A DNA stretch of 64,000 nt from Dinoroseobacter sp034111085 (lineage in GTDB: Bacteria; Pseudomonadota; Alphaproteobacteria; Rhodobacterales; Rhodobacteraceae): NCBI GenBank assembly GCA_034111085.1, contig JAWUXZ010000015.1, positions 124,001 to 188,000 of the forward strand, in the 5' to 3' direction. The notes under the pieces were generated by a model. It was not told the DNA's origin. It made no database searches and saw only the letters and a program-made list of their open reading frames with translations. Positions 1 to 8,572 of the stretch are shown here, in pieces (the first letter of the stretch is position 1; the number at the start of each line of letters is the position of its first letter). Position numbers and translations under genes: made by a program.

Positions 1-237
1 ACGCTCGATCAGCAGATTTCGGGCGTTAAAACCGGAAGCACCCAGCTTGAGGGTGTGCTTAGGCTCGTTGGCGAAGCGCTTTGTATAAGTGGATTCGGCC
101 GCTTTTGCGATCGACGGAAGCGTTACGGCACCGGTCAGCGCAGCAGCGCCCATCACGACCGATGAAATCCCGTAAGTCCCTGTTAGCTTTAGAAGATCTC
201 GGCGTGAGATTTGACTAAGAGCTTTTGATGCCTTCAT
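1..237 (-). CDS. TRAP transporter substrate-binding protein, 5' part (runs off left edge)
   Basis: The first 79 codons are present; the gene continues beyond base 1. The ATG is at 235-237, with a purine-rich stretch (GGGAGG) just upstream. The N terminus has a twin-arginine signal, SRRDLLKLTG at residues 12-21, then a hydrophobic stretch ending near SIAKA, so the mature protein should be exported folded to the periplasm by Tat. The following residues (YTKRFANEPKHTLKLGASGFNARN in two parts) fit the start of a DctP-family binding protein, although the identification rests on a short piece. It is divergent from the GMC oxidoreductase at 357, and the two share a 119-base promoter region. The ligand cannot be read from this fragment. 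Confidence 0.65.
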   Translation of the reverse strand, partial: MKASKALSQISRRDLLKLTGTYGISSVVMGAAALTGAVTLPSIAKAAESTYTKRFANEPKHTLKLGASGFNARNLLIER

Positions 238-356
238 TGTATTTCCTCCCTAGAGTGCAAAATGATACTTGCAGTCTCAATACTGCCGCTTATATGCTCA
301 CTCACGCAAGGAAAAACTTGCGGCTGCTCATAACATGGGCGAGGAGGTGACGGGAA

Positions 357-1991
357 ATGACCGAGCTCACAGCAGATTATATTATTGTCGGTGCGGGCTC
401 TGCTGGGTGCGTGCTTGCGAACCGTTTGTCGGCTGATCCCAAAATCTCGGTCATCTTGTTGGAAGCAGGGGGCCGTGACTGGAACCCTTGGATCCATATT
501 CCCGTCGGATACTTCAAAACGATCCACAATCCGGCCGTTGATTGGTGCTATAAGACCGAAGCCGATCCGGGCTTGAACGGACGCCAGATTGAATGGCCGC
601 GCGGTAAGGTGCTGGGCGGATCGTCCTCGTTAAACGGGCTTCTTTACGTTCGCGGACAGCCACAAGACTACGACCGCTGGCGGCAGATGGGCAATGAAGG
701 CTGGGCATGGGATGATGTGCTGCCCCTGTTTAAACGCGCCGAAAACAACGAGCGCGGCGCGGATGATTACCACGGCAATCAAGGGCCCCTGTCCGTCTCA
801 AACATGCGCATCCAGCGCCCGATTACCGACGCATGGATCGCAGCCGCACAAGCCGCAGGCTACAAGTTCAATTCCGACTATAACGGCGCAGATCAGGAAG
901 GCGTTGGCTTTTTCCAGCTGACCACCAAAAACGGACGTCGCTCCAGCACGGCTGTCGCCTACCTGAACCCCGCACGTGGGCGCGATAACCTACGCATCAT
1001 CACACATGCACAAGTGGACCGCGTGATGCTTGAGGGCAAGCGCGCCACGGGCGTTGAATATACCGACCGCAGCGGCAAAGTGCGGGTCGTAAAAGCAGGC
1101 CGCGAGGTCATCTTGTCAGGCGGCGCGATCAACTCGCCTCAGCTTCTGATGCTGTCGGGCATTGGCGAGGCCGATCAATTGGCCGAGCACGGCATTGAGG
1201 TCAAATTCGACCTGCCCGGCGTCGGCAAAAACATGCAAGACCATCTGCAAGCGCGGCTGGTCTATAAGTGCAACGAGCCGACCTTGAACGACGAGGTCAG
1301 CAGCCTTTACGGCCAAGCACGGATCGGTCTGAAATACCTGATGTTCCGCTCAGGTCCGATGACGATGGCTGCCAGTTTGGCGACCGGGTTTCTTAAGACC
1401 CGCGAGGATCTAGAGACGCCCGATATTCAATTCCACGTTCAACCCCTTTCAGCCGAAAATCCCGGCAAAGGCGCGGATAAGTTCTCGGCCTTCACCATGT
1501 CGGTGTGCCAACTGCGCCCCGAAAGCAGGGGCGAAATCCGACTGGCCAGCGCCAAGCCGCGCGTCTACCCAAAGATCATCCCGAATTATCTGTCGACACA
1601 AACAGACTGCGAGACGGTCGTAGCAGGCGTGAACATCGCGCGCACGATTGCCAAGCACGCGCCACTGGCCTCGAAAATCTCTGAGGAGTATCGCCCAAAT
1701 CCGGACCTCGACATTAACGACTATGAGGCCACACTCGATTGGGCGCGAGGCAACACCGCCTCGATCTACCACCCCACCGGCACCTGCAAGATGGGCAGCG
1801 GCGCGGGCGCTGTCGTCGATGCGCGCCTTAGGGTCCACGGGATCGAGGGGCTGCGGGTTGCGGATTGCTCGATCATGCCAGAGATCGTATCGGGCAACAC
1901 CAACGCACCAGCGATCATGATTGGCGAGAAGGCCTCCGACCTGATCCTTGAGGACCTGCGCGCAGGTGCCTCCCAAATGGCGAAGGCCTAA
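357..1991 (+). CDS. GMC-family FAD-dependent alcohol/choline-type dehydrogenase
   Basis: A 544-residue glucose-methanol-choline oxidoreductase, the usual length of the family. The FAD-binding dinucleotide motif GAGSAG is at residues 12-17. The GMC signature GKVLGGSSSLNG follows near residue 83. The C-terminal catalytic His is in YHPTGTCKMG and the second conserved residue in SGNTNAPAIMIGEKASD. The start ATG at 357 has a good GAGGAGG ribosome site. It oxidises a primary alcohol, but the substrate is not determined by sequence; choline, other hydroxy compounds and isethionate are all known for relatives. It is followed after 6 bases by a YeiH-type exporter and is divergent from a TRAP binding protein, suggesting import, oxidation and anion export of one substrate. 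Confidence 0.88.
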   Translation: MTELTADYIIVGAGSAGCVLANRLSADPKISVILLEAGGRDWNPWIHIPVGYFKTIHNPAVDWCYKTEADPGLNGRQIEWPRGKVLGGSSSLNGLLYVRGQPQDYDRWRQMGNEGWAWDDVLPLFKRAENNERGADDYHGNQGPLSVSNMRIQRPITDAWIAAAQAAGYKFNSDYNGADQEGVGFFQLTTKNGRRSSTAVAYLNPARGRDNLRIITHAQVDRVMLEGKRATGVEYTDRSGKVRVVKAGREVILSGGAINSPQLLMLSGIGEADQLAEHGIEVKFDLPGVGKNMQDHLQARLVYKCNEPTLNDEVSSLYGQARIGLKYLMFRSGPMTMAASLATGFLKTREDLETPDIQFHVQPLSAENPGKGADKFSAFTMSVCQLRPESRGEIRLASAKPRVYPKIIPNYLSTQTDCETVVAGVNIARTIAKHAPLASKISEEYRPNPDLDINDYEATLDWARGNTASIYHPTGTCKMGSGAGAVVDARLRVHGIEGLRVADCSIMPEIVSGNTNAPAIMIGEKASDLILEDLRAGASQMAKA

Positions 1992-1997
1992 CCAACC

Positions 1998-3032
1998 ATG
2001 AGCCTTTCAGCCAAGCTTCAAACGTCCCTTCAGGACCGCACCACCGCATTCAAATTGCTTTGGCCCGGCCTGATCGTAGCGATCCTCGTGGGTTTCGCCG
2101 CGCAATTCGTGGCCGAGCATTACGCCGCTCCGGCCATGCTGATGGCGCTGCTATTCGGCATAGCGCTGAACTTCCTCAGCGAACCCGGCAAAACCGCCGA
2201 GGGCATCAACTTCACCGCCCGCACCGTTCTGCGCTTTGGCGTGGCGATCCTTGGGGCGCGGATCAGCGCGGAAATGCTGGTCTCGTTGGGCTGGGAGTTG
2301 ATCGCACTTCTCGTCGTCGGCACACTTACAACGATCCTGTTCGGCGTGATCCTTGCGCGCTTCATCAGCCAAGGCCCGCGATTTGCGATCCTGACCGCCG
2401 GTGCCGTAGCGATCTGCGGCGCGTCTGCGGCCATGGCCATCGCGGCTGTGTTGCCCAATGACCAAAAATCCGAACGCAACCTGATGTTCACCGTGCTGGG
2501 CGTGACGCTGTTGTCCACGATTGCGATGATCCTCTACCCGATCCTGACCAACTATCTCGAATTTGACGATGTCGCCGCAGGCGCGTTTATCGGCGCGACG
2601 GTGCATGATGTGGCCCAAGTTGTCGGCGCGGGTTTCTCGATCTCGGAGACGGCGGGCGAGACTGCGACCCTCGTAAAACTGATCCGGGTATCGTTTCTTG
2701 CGCCCATCGTCGTGATCATCGCGCTGTGGTGGCGACATTCCGAGGTCCAAGAAGATGGCAAGCGCCCGCCCCTAATCCCCGGTTTCGTAATTGGATTTTT
2801 GGGGCTTGCGGTGCTGAACTCCTTCGGGCTGATCCCCGAGGTCGTGGGCAGCTTTCTGGCGAACCTGTCCAGCTGGGCACTGCTGACCGCCATCGCGGCC
2901 GTAGGAATGAAGACCGACATCAAGAACGTGCTGCAACTGGGCGCGATGCCGATCGTGCTGATCACCGCCGAGACGCTGTTTTTGGCAGGCGTCATACTCG
3001 TCGGGATCGGCTACCTGAGCTTAGGCGGTTAG
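1998..3032 (+). CDS. YeiH/UPF0324-family inner-membrane protein, putative sulfate exporter
   Basis: A 344-residue, almost entirely hydrophobic protein with about ten predicted membrane segments. It matches the YeiH (UPF0324, putative sulfate exporter) family in length and in motifs such as RFGVAILGARIS, AICGASAAMAIAAV and GATVHDVAQVVGAG. These proteins are thought to export inorganic anions, and many sit beside genes for organosulfonate degradation; function is rarely proven. It starts 6 bases after the GMC gene stop, so the two are almost certainly co-transcribed. The combination hints at a sulfonated substrate for the GMC enzyme, which is inference. Confidence 0.8.
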   Translation: MSLSAKLQTSLQDRTTAFKLLWPGLIVAILVGFAAQFVAEHYAAPAMLMALLFGIALNFLSEPGKTAEGINFTARTVLRFGVAILGARISAEMLVSLGWELIALLVVGTLTTILFGVILARFISQGPRFAILTAGAVAICGASAAMAIAAVLPNDQKSERNLMFTVLGVTLLSTIAMILYPILTNYLEFDDVAAGAFIGATVHDVAQVVGAGFSISETAGETATLVKLIRVSFLAPIVVIIALWWRHSEVQEDGKRPPLIPGFVIGFLGLAVLNSFGLIPEVVGSFLANLSSWALLTAIAAVGMKTDIKNVLQLGAMPIVLITAETLFLAGVILVGIGYLSLGG

Positions 3033-3118
3033 GCGCAGGTCAAGGGCAGACCGGGCGCGCGACCGTGTGACCGAGGCTAGGCCAGTTCTAGCGCGTTCTG
3101 CTCAAGCTCGGTTACAGC

Positions 3119-3384
3119 TCAGGTCCGCGCCTTGAAACGCAGGTACGCGTCCTCATAGTCCGCCGTGAATTTGGTGCAGGGCAAGATCTGCGACACTTGG
3201 GTTGGCGGCGTCAGAACTGTCTCAAGTGCCGCGATCCAATCGGCGGGGTCTTATTCGGACCAACCGGCATGGGGATTGGCAACCTGGGTAATGAGCCTGC
3301 GCAGAGGCAGGCATTTGCCCCGCCTGCATCCACAAGAAAGCCGCGCAAACCTGATGGTCCTAGATCAATCCCCAGAAAGGACAT
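3119..3384 (-). pseudogene. xylB: xylulokinase (xylB) remnant, internally deleted
   Basis: Read on the minus strand from the ATG at 3382-3384, the sequence begins MSFLGIDLGPSGLRGFLVDA, the phosphate-binding start of FGGY sugar kinases. After a frameshift a second frame gives ANPHAGWSE, a TAA stop, then DPADWIAALETVLT, the classic xylulokinase segment in which the stop stands where Gln is expected (CAA to TAA). The sequence then jumps to PTQVSQ and a C-terminal-like tail, FTADYEDAYLRFKART, ending in TGA at 3119. About 400 codons of the middle are missing. It begins 3 bases after the mannitol dehydrogenase stop, where polyol operons of Rhodobacter type carry xylB. It cannot make an active kinase. 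Confidence 0.8.
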
Positions 3385-3387
3385 CGC

Positions 3388-4896
3388 CTAGACGTCCAGA
3401 TAACGTCGTAATGTGGCCTCGACCCCAACCCCATGAAGCGCGCCCAGCCAATCGGCAAACGCCGCGGCAAAGGTCTTGTTGTCAGCCAAGTCGCCGTAGA
3501 ACTGGCGCTGCTCGAGCCACACAAGCGGTGTGTCTTTGGCCTGCCTTGCCAACCCATGCAGGGTCTCCCAGTGCGGATCATTCGGCGCGACGGTCGATCC
3601 GTCCTCGCGTGTGCCATCGCAATACCGCGCCCATAGGGCTGATACGAGCGCCAAGCCATTCACAGATGTGCCCCGCGCAAGCGCTGAGCGGACCGAGGGC
3701 ACGACAAAACCGGATTGGCGGCTAGAGCCATCAAAGGCCACGCGGCGTGTCGTGTCGCGGATTTTCGGGTTGGCGAAGCGGCGCGCCACCAGATCGAGGT
3801 AGTCAAGCGGGCTAAGCCCCGGCACCGGGTCCACATGGGGGGCAACTTCGTCAGTCACCACTTTGCGCAGGAACGCTGAAATCAACGGATGTGCCATTGC
3901 ATCGGCAATGGTCTCTAGGCCCAATATCTCGGCGGGGGCGGCAATCATTTGATGGCCGCCGTTCAGGATCTGGATCTTCTGCGCCTCGTAATCATGTACG
4001 CGGTCGGTCAAGGTCACGCCCGCGTCCTCCCAAGGGGGGCGTCCGGCGCAGAATTTGTCCTCGATCACCCATTGGCGGAAGTTCTCATGAGTTACAGGTG
4101 CAGCATCCTCGATCCCGAAAGACCGGGCCAGTGCCAATTCAGACGGACCAGTTGCCGGGACGATGCAGTCAACCATCGCATTGGGGAAAGTGCAGTTTTC
4201 GTCGATCCACGTCGCCAGATCGGGATCGGATAACCGGGCTAATGATACGACGGTTTGACGCAAAATCGCGCCGTTGCCCTGAAGGTTATCGCAGCTTTGG
4301 GCTGTAAACGGTCCATGTTTTGCGGCGCGGCGCAACCGAAGCGCCTCGATCATCGCACCAAAGGCAGTCACGGGAGTTTTCGGGTTGGCCGCGTCATGTT
4401 GGATGTCAGCGTGCGCGGCATTAAACCCACCGCGCGCGCCGTCTATGAAATAGCCGCCCTCAGTCACGGTCAGTGCCACGATCCGAATTGCAGGATCGGC
4501 CATCTGCGCGATCAAGGCCGCATTGTCCTGCTGCACCGGCAGGAAGTCGATCATCGCACCGCAAACCTCGGCAGACATGCCGCTTGGGTCCAACTCAATC
4601 AGCGTTGTCAGGCAGTCTTGCGCCAGAAGACGCTCGCGTTGAACACTGTCAGCGGCCCGCACCCCGGCCCCGATAATGGCCCAGTCGAGCGCTTTGCCCT
4701 GCTGCATTAAGCGGTGCAGATACCACGCCTGATGGGCGCGATGAAAATTGCCGAGGCCGATATGAACGATCCCTGGGGTCAATGCAGCACAGTCATAGCC
4801 CGGTACGGAAATAACTTCGCGCAATTCGCCAAGCGTTGCATTCGACAGCGCCGTCAAATCGAGCGTTTCGCCCGCATTTGTCTTCAGCTCATCCAT
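3388..4896 (-). CDS. mtlK: mannitol 2-dehydrogenase (polyol long-chain dehydrogenase)
   Basis: A 502-residue member of the polyol-specific long-chain dehydrogenase family, cytoplasmic and NAD-dependent, oxidising D-mannitol to D-fructose and often D-arabinitol to D-xylulose. Seen in the sequence: the nucleotide-binding segment HIGLGNFHRAHQ near residue 47 and the catalytic KxxxxNxxH motif (KIQILNGGH) near residue 310. The length is typical. Its ATG overlaps the end of the sorbitol dehydrogenase gene by 13 bases, so translation is coupled. It is the last intact gene of the polyol operon; the xylB gene that should follow is a relic, so xylulose produced from arabinitol would need another kinase. 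Confidence 0.93.
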   Translation of the reverse strand: MDELKTNAGETLDLTALSNATLGELREVISVPGYDCAALTPGIVHIGLGNFHRAHQAWYLHRLMQQGKALDWAIIGAGVRAADSVQRERLLAQDCLTTLIELDPSGMSAEVCGAMIDFLPVQQDNAALIAQMADPAIRIVALTVTEGGYFIDGARGGFNAAHADIQHDAANPKTPVTAFGAMIEALRLRRAAKHGPFTAQSCDNLQGNGAILRQTVVSLARLSDPDLATWIDENCTFPNAMVDCIVPATGPSELALARSFGIEDAAPVTHENFRQWVIEDKFCAGRPPWEDAGVTLTDRVHDYEAQKIQILNGGHQMIAAPAEILGLETIADAMAHPLISAFLRKVVTDEVAPHVDPVPGLSPLDYLDLVARRFANPKIRDTTRRVAFDGSSRQSGFVVPSVRSALARGTSVNGLALVSALWARYCDGTREDGSTVAPNDPHWETLHGLARQAKDTPLVWLEQRQFYGDLADNKTFAAAFADWLGALHGVGVEATLRRYLDV

Positions 4897-5657
4897 TGAC
4901 CGCCATCCACGTTATAGCACTGCGCGACGATGTAGGACGCCTCTTGGCTGGCAAGAAAAACGGCCATGCCGGTTAGATCGTCGGGAGTGCCCATGCGGCC
5001 AAGCGGAACAGCAGCGCCGACCTCGGCCTTCTTTTGGCCCGGTGCTTTGCCTTCATGTTTTGCGAAAAACGCATCGACCCCGTCCCAATGCTCGCCGTCA
5101 ACAACACCCGGCGCGATCGCATTCACGTTAATTCCATGCTCAATCAGGCCCAGCCCTGCCGATTGGGTCAGGCTAATCACGGCCGCTTTGGTTGCACAGT
5201 AGACTGCAACAAGCGGCTCGCCGCGTCGCCCGGCTTGGCTCGCCATGTTGATGATACGGCCTTTGATGCCTGCCTCGATCATGTGGCGTGCCACCGCCTG
5301 CATCGTAAATAAGGTCCCAGACACGTTGATCTCGAAGGTGCGGGCGTAATCCGCGCGGTCAATCTCAACGAGCGGAGCCGCCGTGAAAATCGCGGCGTTG
5401 TTGATCAGAATGTCGATTTGGCCGAACACATCAACCGTGCGCGCAATCGCAGCATCAATGCTGGCTTGATCCGTCACGTCCATCTTAACTGCGATGGCCG
5501 CAGCACCGATCTCAGCGGCTGCATTTTGCGCACGCTCAAAATCAATATCTGCAATCGCAACCTGCGCGCCTTCACGCACGTAGGCTTTCGCGAAGGCCAG
5601 ACCGATGCCGCGCGCGGCCCCGGTTATCAATGCCGTCCTGCCGTCCAATCGTTTCAT
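4884..5657 (-). CDS. smoS: sorbitol (glucitol) 2-dehydrogenase, SDR family
   Basis: A 257-residue classical short-chain dehydrogenase. The cofactor motif TGAARGIG is at residues 13-20, the NNAA motif is in ILINNAAIF, and the catalytic Ser-Tyr-Lys set is visible in MASQAGRRGEPLVAVYCATK (Y and K four apart). The ending GGQWMS is typical of SmoS/PolS proteins, which oxidise D-sorbitol to D-fructose and galactitol to tagatose with NAD. The start codon overlaps the stop of the ABC ATPase gene (ATGA at 5654-5657) and the 3' end overlaps mtlK, so all three are translated as a coupled unit in the cytoplasm. Confidence 0.92.
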   Translation of the reverse strand: MKRLDGRTALITGAARGIGLAFAKAYVREGAQVAIADIDFERAQNAAAEIGAAAIAVKMDVTDQASIDAAIARTVDVFGQIDILINNAAIFTAAPLVEIDRADYARTFEINVSGTLFTMQAVARHMIEAGIKGRIINMASQAGRRGEPLVAVYCATKAAVISLTQSAGLGLIEHGINVNAIAPGVVDGEHWDGVDAFFAKHEGKAPGQKKAEVGAAVPLGRMGTPDDLTGMAVFLASQEASYIVAQCYNVDGGQWMS

Positions 5658-6658
5658 GCGATCCGCAAGCCGTCGGTACCAAAGCGGTGAATCTCTTCTG
5701 CACGCGGGGTCAGATGAATAGGATCACCGTGGCGCAGATTGACCTCACCCTGCGCACGCACAGTGATCGTGTCGGTTAGCCCGGTGTTGTTGATGTGAAA
5801 GAACGTGTCCGAGCCAAGGTGTTCAGCAACCCCAACAGTCCCCTGCCAAAGCCCGCCGCTTTCCACCACATCGATATGTTCAGGACGCACGCCGATCGTG
5901 TGGACATTGTGCTTTGCAGCCTCGGCCCCCTCGATCAGGTTCATCTTTGGTGAGCCGATGAAGCCAGCCACAAACGTATTGCGCGGGGCGCGGTACAGCT
6001 CTAGCGGCGTGCCGACTTGTTCGATGTTGCCCGCGCGCAGCACGACAATCTTGTCGGCCATGGTCATGGCTTCAACCTGATCATGGGTCACATAGACCAT
6101 TGTGGTGGCAAGCTTGGTGTGCAGCTCGGATATTTCCATGCGCATGCCAACACGCAAGGCCGCATCGAGGTTCGACAGCGGCTCGTCAAACAAGAACGCC
6201 GAAGGTTCGCGAACGATCGCGCGGCCAATCGCAACCCGCTGACGTTGACCGCCAGATAGTTGACCCGGACGACGCTCAAGATAGTCGGTCAGGTTCAAAA
6301 CTGCGGCAGCACCTTCGACTTTTTTGGCGATCTCAGCCGGATCCATCTTAGCCATGCGCAGTGGGAACGCGATATTTTTGCGCACCGACATATGCGGGTA
6401 GAGCGCATATGATTGGAACACCATCGCCAGACCACGCTTGGAGGGTGCCATATCCGTGGCCGCTTTCCCGTCGATCTGGATGGAGCCGCTTGAGACATCC
6501 TCAAGCCCCGCAATCAAGCGCAGCAGCGTAGATTTTCCGCAGCCCGAGGGGCCGACAAAGACGGTAAACTCGCCGTCTTGGATGGTCAGGTCCAGCGGAG
6601 GGATGACCTCTACGTCGCCGAACTTTTTGGTCACTTGCTCAAGAACAATACGTCCCAT
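5654..6658 (-). CDS. smoK: polyol ABC transporter ATP-binding protein
   Basis: A 334-residue ATPase of the MalK/UgpC type that powers sorbitol/mannitol import. Walker A is GPSGCGKST, the signature is LSGGQRQRVAIG, Walker B is AFLFDEPLSNLD and the switch His is in VTHDQVEAM. A C-terminal TOBE-like regulatory domain follows from about residue 235 (IGVRPEHI). I place the start at 6658 (MGRIVLEQVTKKF), where family alignments begin; the frame stays open to 6877, but that extension overlaps the permease gene and resembles nothing. It lies 11 bases after smoG and overlaps smoS by four bases. Confidence 0.93.
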   Translation of the reverse strand: MGRIVLEQVTKKFGDVEVIPPLDLTIQDGEFTVFVGPSGCGKSTLLRLIAGLEDVSSGSIQIDGKAATDMAPSKRGLAMVFQSYALYPHMSVRKNIAFPLRMAKMDPAEIAKKVEGAAAVLNLTDYLERRPGQLSGGQRQRVAIGRAIVREPSAFLFDEPLSNLDAALRVGMRMEISELHTKLATTMVYVTHDQVEAMTMADKIVVLRAGNIEQVGTPLELYRAPRNTFVAGFIGSPKMNLIEGAEAAKHNVHTIGVRPEHIDVVESGGLWQGTVGVAEHLGSDTFFHINNTGLTDTITVRAQGEVNLRHGDPIHLTPRAEEIHRFGTDGLRIA

Positions 6659-6669
6659 GGGAACTCCCC

Positions 6670-7500
6670 TTATTTCACAGCGCCGAAGGTCAAGCCCCGG
6701 ACGAGTTGTTTCTGGCTGAACCAGCCAAGGATCAAGATCGGCGCAATGGCCATGGTCGAGGCCGCACTCAGCTTGGCGTAGAACAAGCCTTCCGGGCTGG
6801 AATAGCTGGCGATAAAGGCCGTGAGTGGTGCCGCTTTTGCCGCTGTCAGGTTCAGGGTCCAGAACGCCTCGTTCCAAGCCAGAATGAAGTTCAGCAGGAT
6901 CGTGGATGCGATGCCGGGTATTGCCATCGGTGTCAGAACATAGATGATTTCTTTGCCCAGGCTGGCCCCGTCCATCCGCGCCGCCTCAAGGATCTCACCG
7001 GGGATTTCCTTAAAGTAGGTGTAAAGCATCCAGATGATGATCGGCAGGTTGATCAGCATCAGCACAACCACGAGACCAATTCGGGTGTCCAGCAAGCCAA
7101 GCTCAATGAAGATCAGGTACATCGGATAGAGCACACCTACCGCAGGCAACATCTTGGTCGAGAGCATCCACAGAAGGATGTCTTTGGTCCGTTTGGACGG
7201 CACGAAGGCCATCGACCACGCCGCAGGCACCGCGATGATAATCCCCAGCAGCGTAGAGCCGCCTGCGATGATCACCGAATTCCATAAAAAGAGCATGTAA
7301 TTAGAGCGCTCTTGCACGACAGCGTAGTTCTCCAGCGTCCAGTCAAAGAAGATGAACACCGGGGGGCTGGAGATGGCCTGCGCTTCGGTCTTGAAGCTGG
7401 TCAGGACCGTCCACAGAATTGGGAAGAAGATCAGCATACCGATTGCCCAAGCGAAGGCGGTATTGATGATCTTGCGGTTGGTGGTGATTGCTCTTGCCAT
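6670..7500 (-). CDS. smoG: polyol ABC transporter permease (second subunit)
   Basis: A 276-residue MalG-like inner-membrane permease with six predicted membrane helices. The EAA loop that contacts the ATPase is visible as EILEAARMDGASLGKEI around residues 165-181. The first helix follows a short cytoplasmic N terminus (MARAITTNRKIINTAF). It forms the channel with SmoF for sorbitol and mannitol. It is 10 bases downstream of smoF and 11 upstream of smoK in the same operon. Confidence 0.92.
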   Translation of the reverse strand: MARAITTNRKIINTAFAWAIGMLIFFPILWTVLTSFKTEAQAISSPPVFIFFDWTLENYAVVQERSNYMLFLWNSVIIAGGSTLLGIIIAVPAAWSMAFVPSKRTKDILLWMLSTKMLPAVGVLYPMYLIFIELGLLDTRIGLVVVLMLINLPIIIWMLYTYFKEIPGEILEAARMDGASLGKEIIYVLTPMAIPGIASTILLNFILAWNEAFWTLNLTAAKAAPLTAFIASYSSPEGLFYAKLSAASTMAIAPILILGWFSQKQLVRGLTFGAVK

Positions 7501-7510
7501 TGTCAGTCCC

Positions 7511-8389
7511 TCACGCGTCCAGGTTCTTGCCGACGATGCGCATCAAGAAGATGGCAACGATATTGGCGAGTATGATGGCGTAAACTCCGCCTGCTGAGCC
7601 AAGTCCGATATTCTGACTGTCGAGCACTCGCTGGAAGATCAGATAGGTCAACGTCCGGGTGCCGAAGGCACCGCCGGTGGTGACGAAAATCTCAGCGAAG
7701 ATAGACAGAAGGAAGATCGTTTGGATCAACACAACAATTGTGATGGCGCGGGCCAAATGCGGCAGGATAATAAACCAGAACCGCTTTAAGGGGGGCGCGC
7801 CGTCCATTTCAGCCGCTTCCAACTGCTCGCTATCAAGCGATTGGATCGCGGTTAATAGGATCAAGGTCGCAAAAGGCAACCACTGCCAGGACACGATCAG
7901 CACGATCGATTGCAGCGAGGCATCCGACAGCCACGACACCGGATCGGCACCAAAGAAGCGCCAGATATGCGAGAAGATGCCGTTCACCGGGTCCATAAAC
8001 ATGTTCTTCCAAACAAGCGCGGACACGGTTGGCATCACGAAAAATGGTGCGATCACGAGGATACGGACAATGCCTTGGCCCCACATCGGCTGATCGAGCA
8101 GCATCCCAAGCAGGATTCCAAGCACGACCGTAATAATCAGAACGCCGCCCACGATAATCAGGGTGGCTTGAACGCTTGGCCAGAACGCGCTGGAGCTGAA
8201 AAAGCGAACGTAGTTTTCAAATCCGACCCATTCGAGGCCGCCTGCTAGCGAGTCTCCTCGCAAGGGCAGGTACTTCTTGAACGAGAAGAACACCGTCATC
8301 GTCAGCGGGATCAGCATCCAGCCCAAAAGAAGAATCACGGCGGGCGCCATCATAAAGCGGGCGGCGGATCGTGAGTGCTGCGTGGCCAT
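7511..8389 (-). CDS. smoF: polyol ABC transporter permease (first subunit)
   Basis: A 292-residue MalF-like permease with six predicted helices and the EAA loop EQLEAAEMDGAPPLKRFWF near residue 200. I start it at MATQHSRSAARF (8389), which has GGAG about eight bases upstream; the frame is open to 8440, but the added residues are polar and unlike the family. It is separated from the upstream binding-protein gene by 183 bases that hold a strong stem-loop at 8533-8562. It pairs with SmoG in the inner membrane. Confidence 0.9.
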   Translation of the reverse strand: MATQHSRSAARFMMAPAVILLLGWMLIPLTMTVFFSFKKYLPLRGDSLAGGLEWVGFENYVRFFSSSAFWPSVQATLIIVGGVLIITVVLGILLGMLLDQPMWGQGIVRILVIAPFFVMPTVSALVWKNMFMDPVNGIFSHIWRFFGADPVSWLSDASLQSIVLIVSWQWLPFATLILLTAIQSLDSEQLEAAEMDGAPPLKRFWFIILPHLARAITIVVLIQTIFLLSIFAEIFVTTGGAFGTRTLTYLIFQRVLDSQNIGLGSAGGVYAIILANIVAIFLMRIVGKNLDA

Positions 8390-8532
8390 GTGTGTGCTCC
8401 GATTGTCTGGCGTAGTGGAAAGTTTGTTCGCAACCCGCATCCGCGTGCGCGGCTCAGGCGTCAGATGTTACTTTCCAGCGACGGCAATACCGTCTCAGAT
8501 CGTGGCGATGGTATTGAAAAGATATCGACGGT

Positions 8533-8562
8533 CCAAGGGGCGGCCCCGAGGCCGCCACTTGG
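8533..8562 (-). other. stem-loop between smoE and smoF
   Basis: CCAAG-G-GGCGGC, a six-base loop, then GCCGCC-A-CTTGG: an 11-pair GC-rich stem with one mismatch, 10 bases after the smoE stop and with no T-run. Such structures after a binding-protein gene usually protect the upstream mRNA from 3' decay or cause partial termination, giving more binding protein than permease. Confidence 0.75.
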
Positions 8563-8572
8563 ATGAAGTCAC

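Noticed and set aside
3165..3725. 186-codon plus-strand open frame
   Set aside because: Overlaps the xylB remnant and the mtlK 3' end on the other strand, which explain the sequence better.
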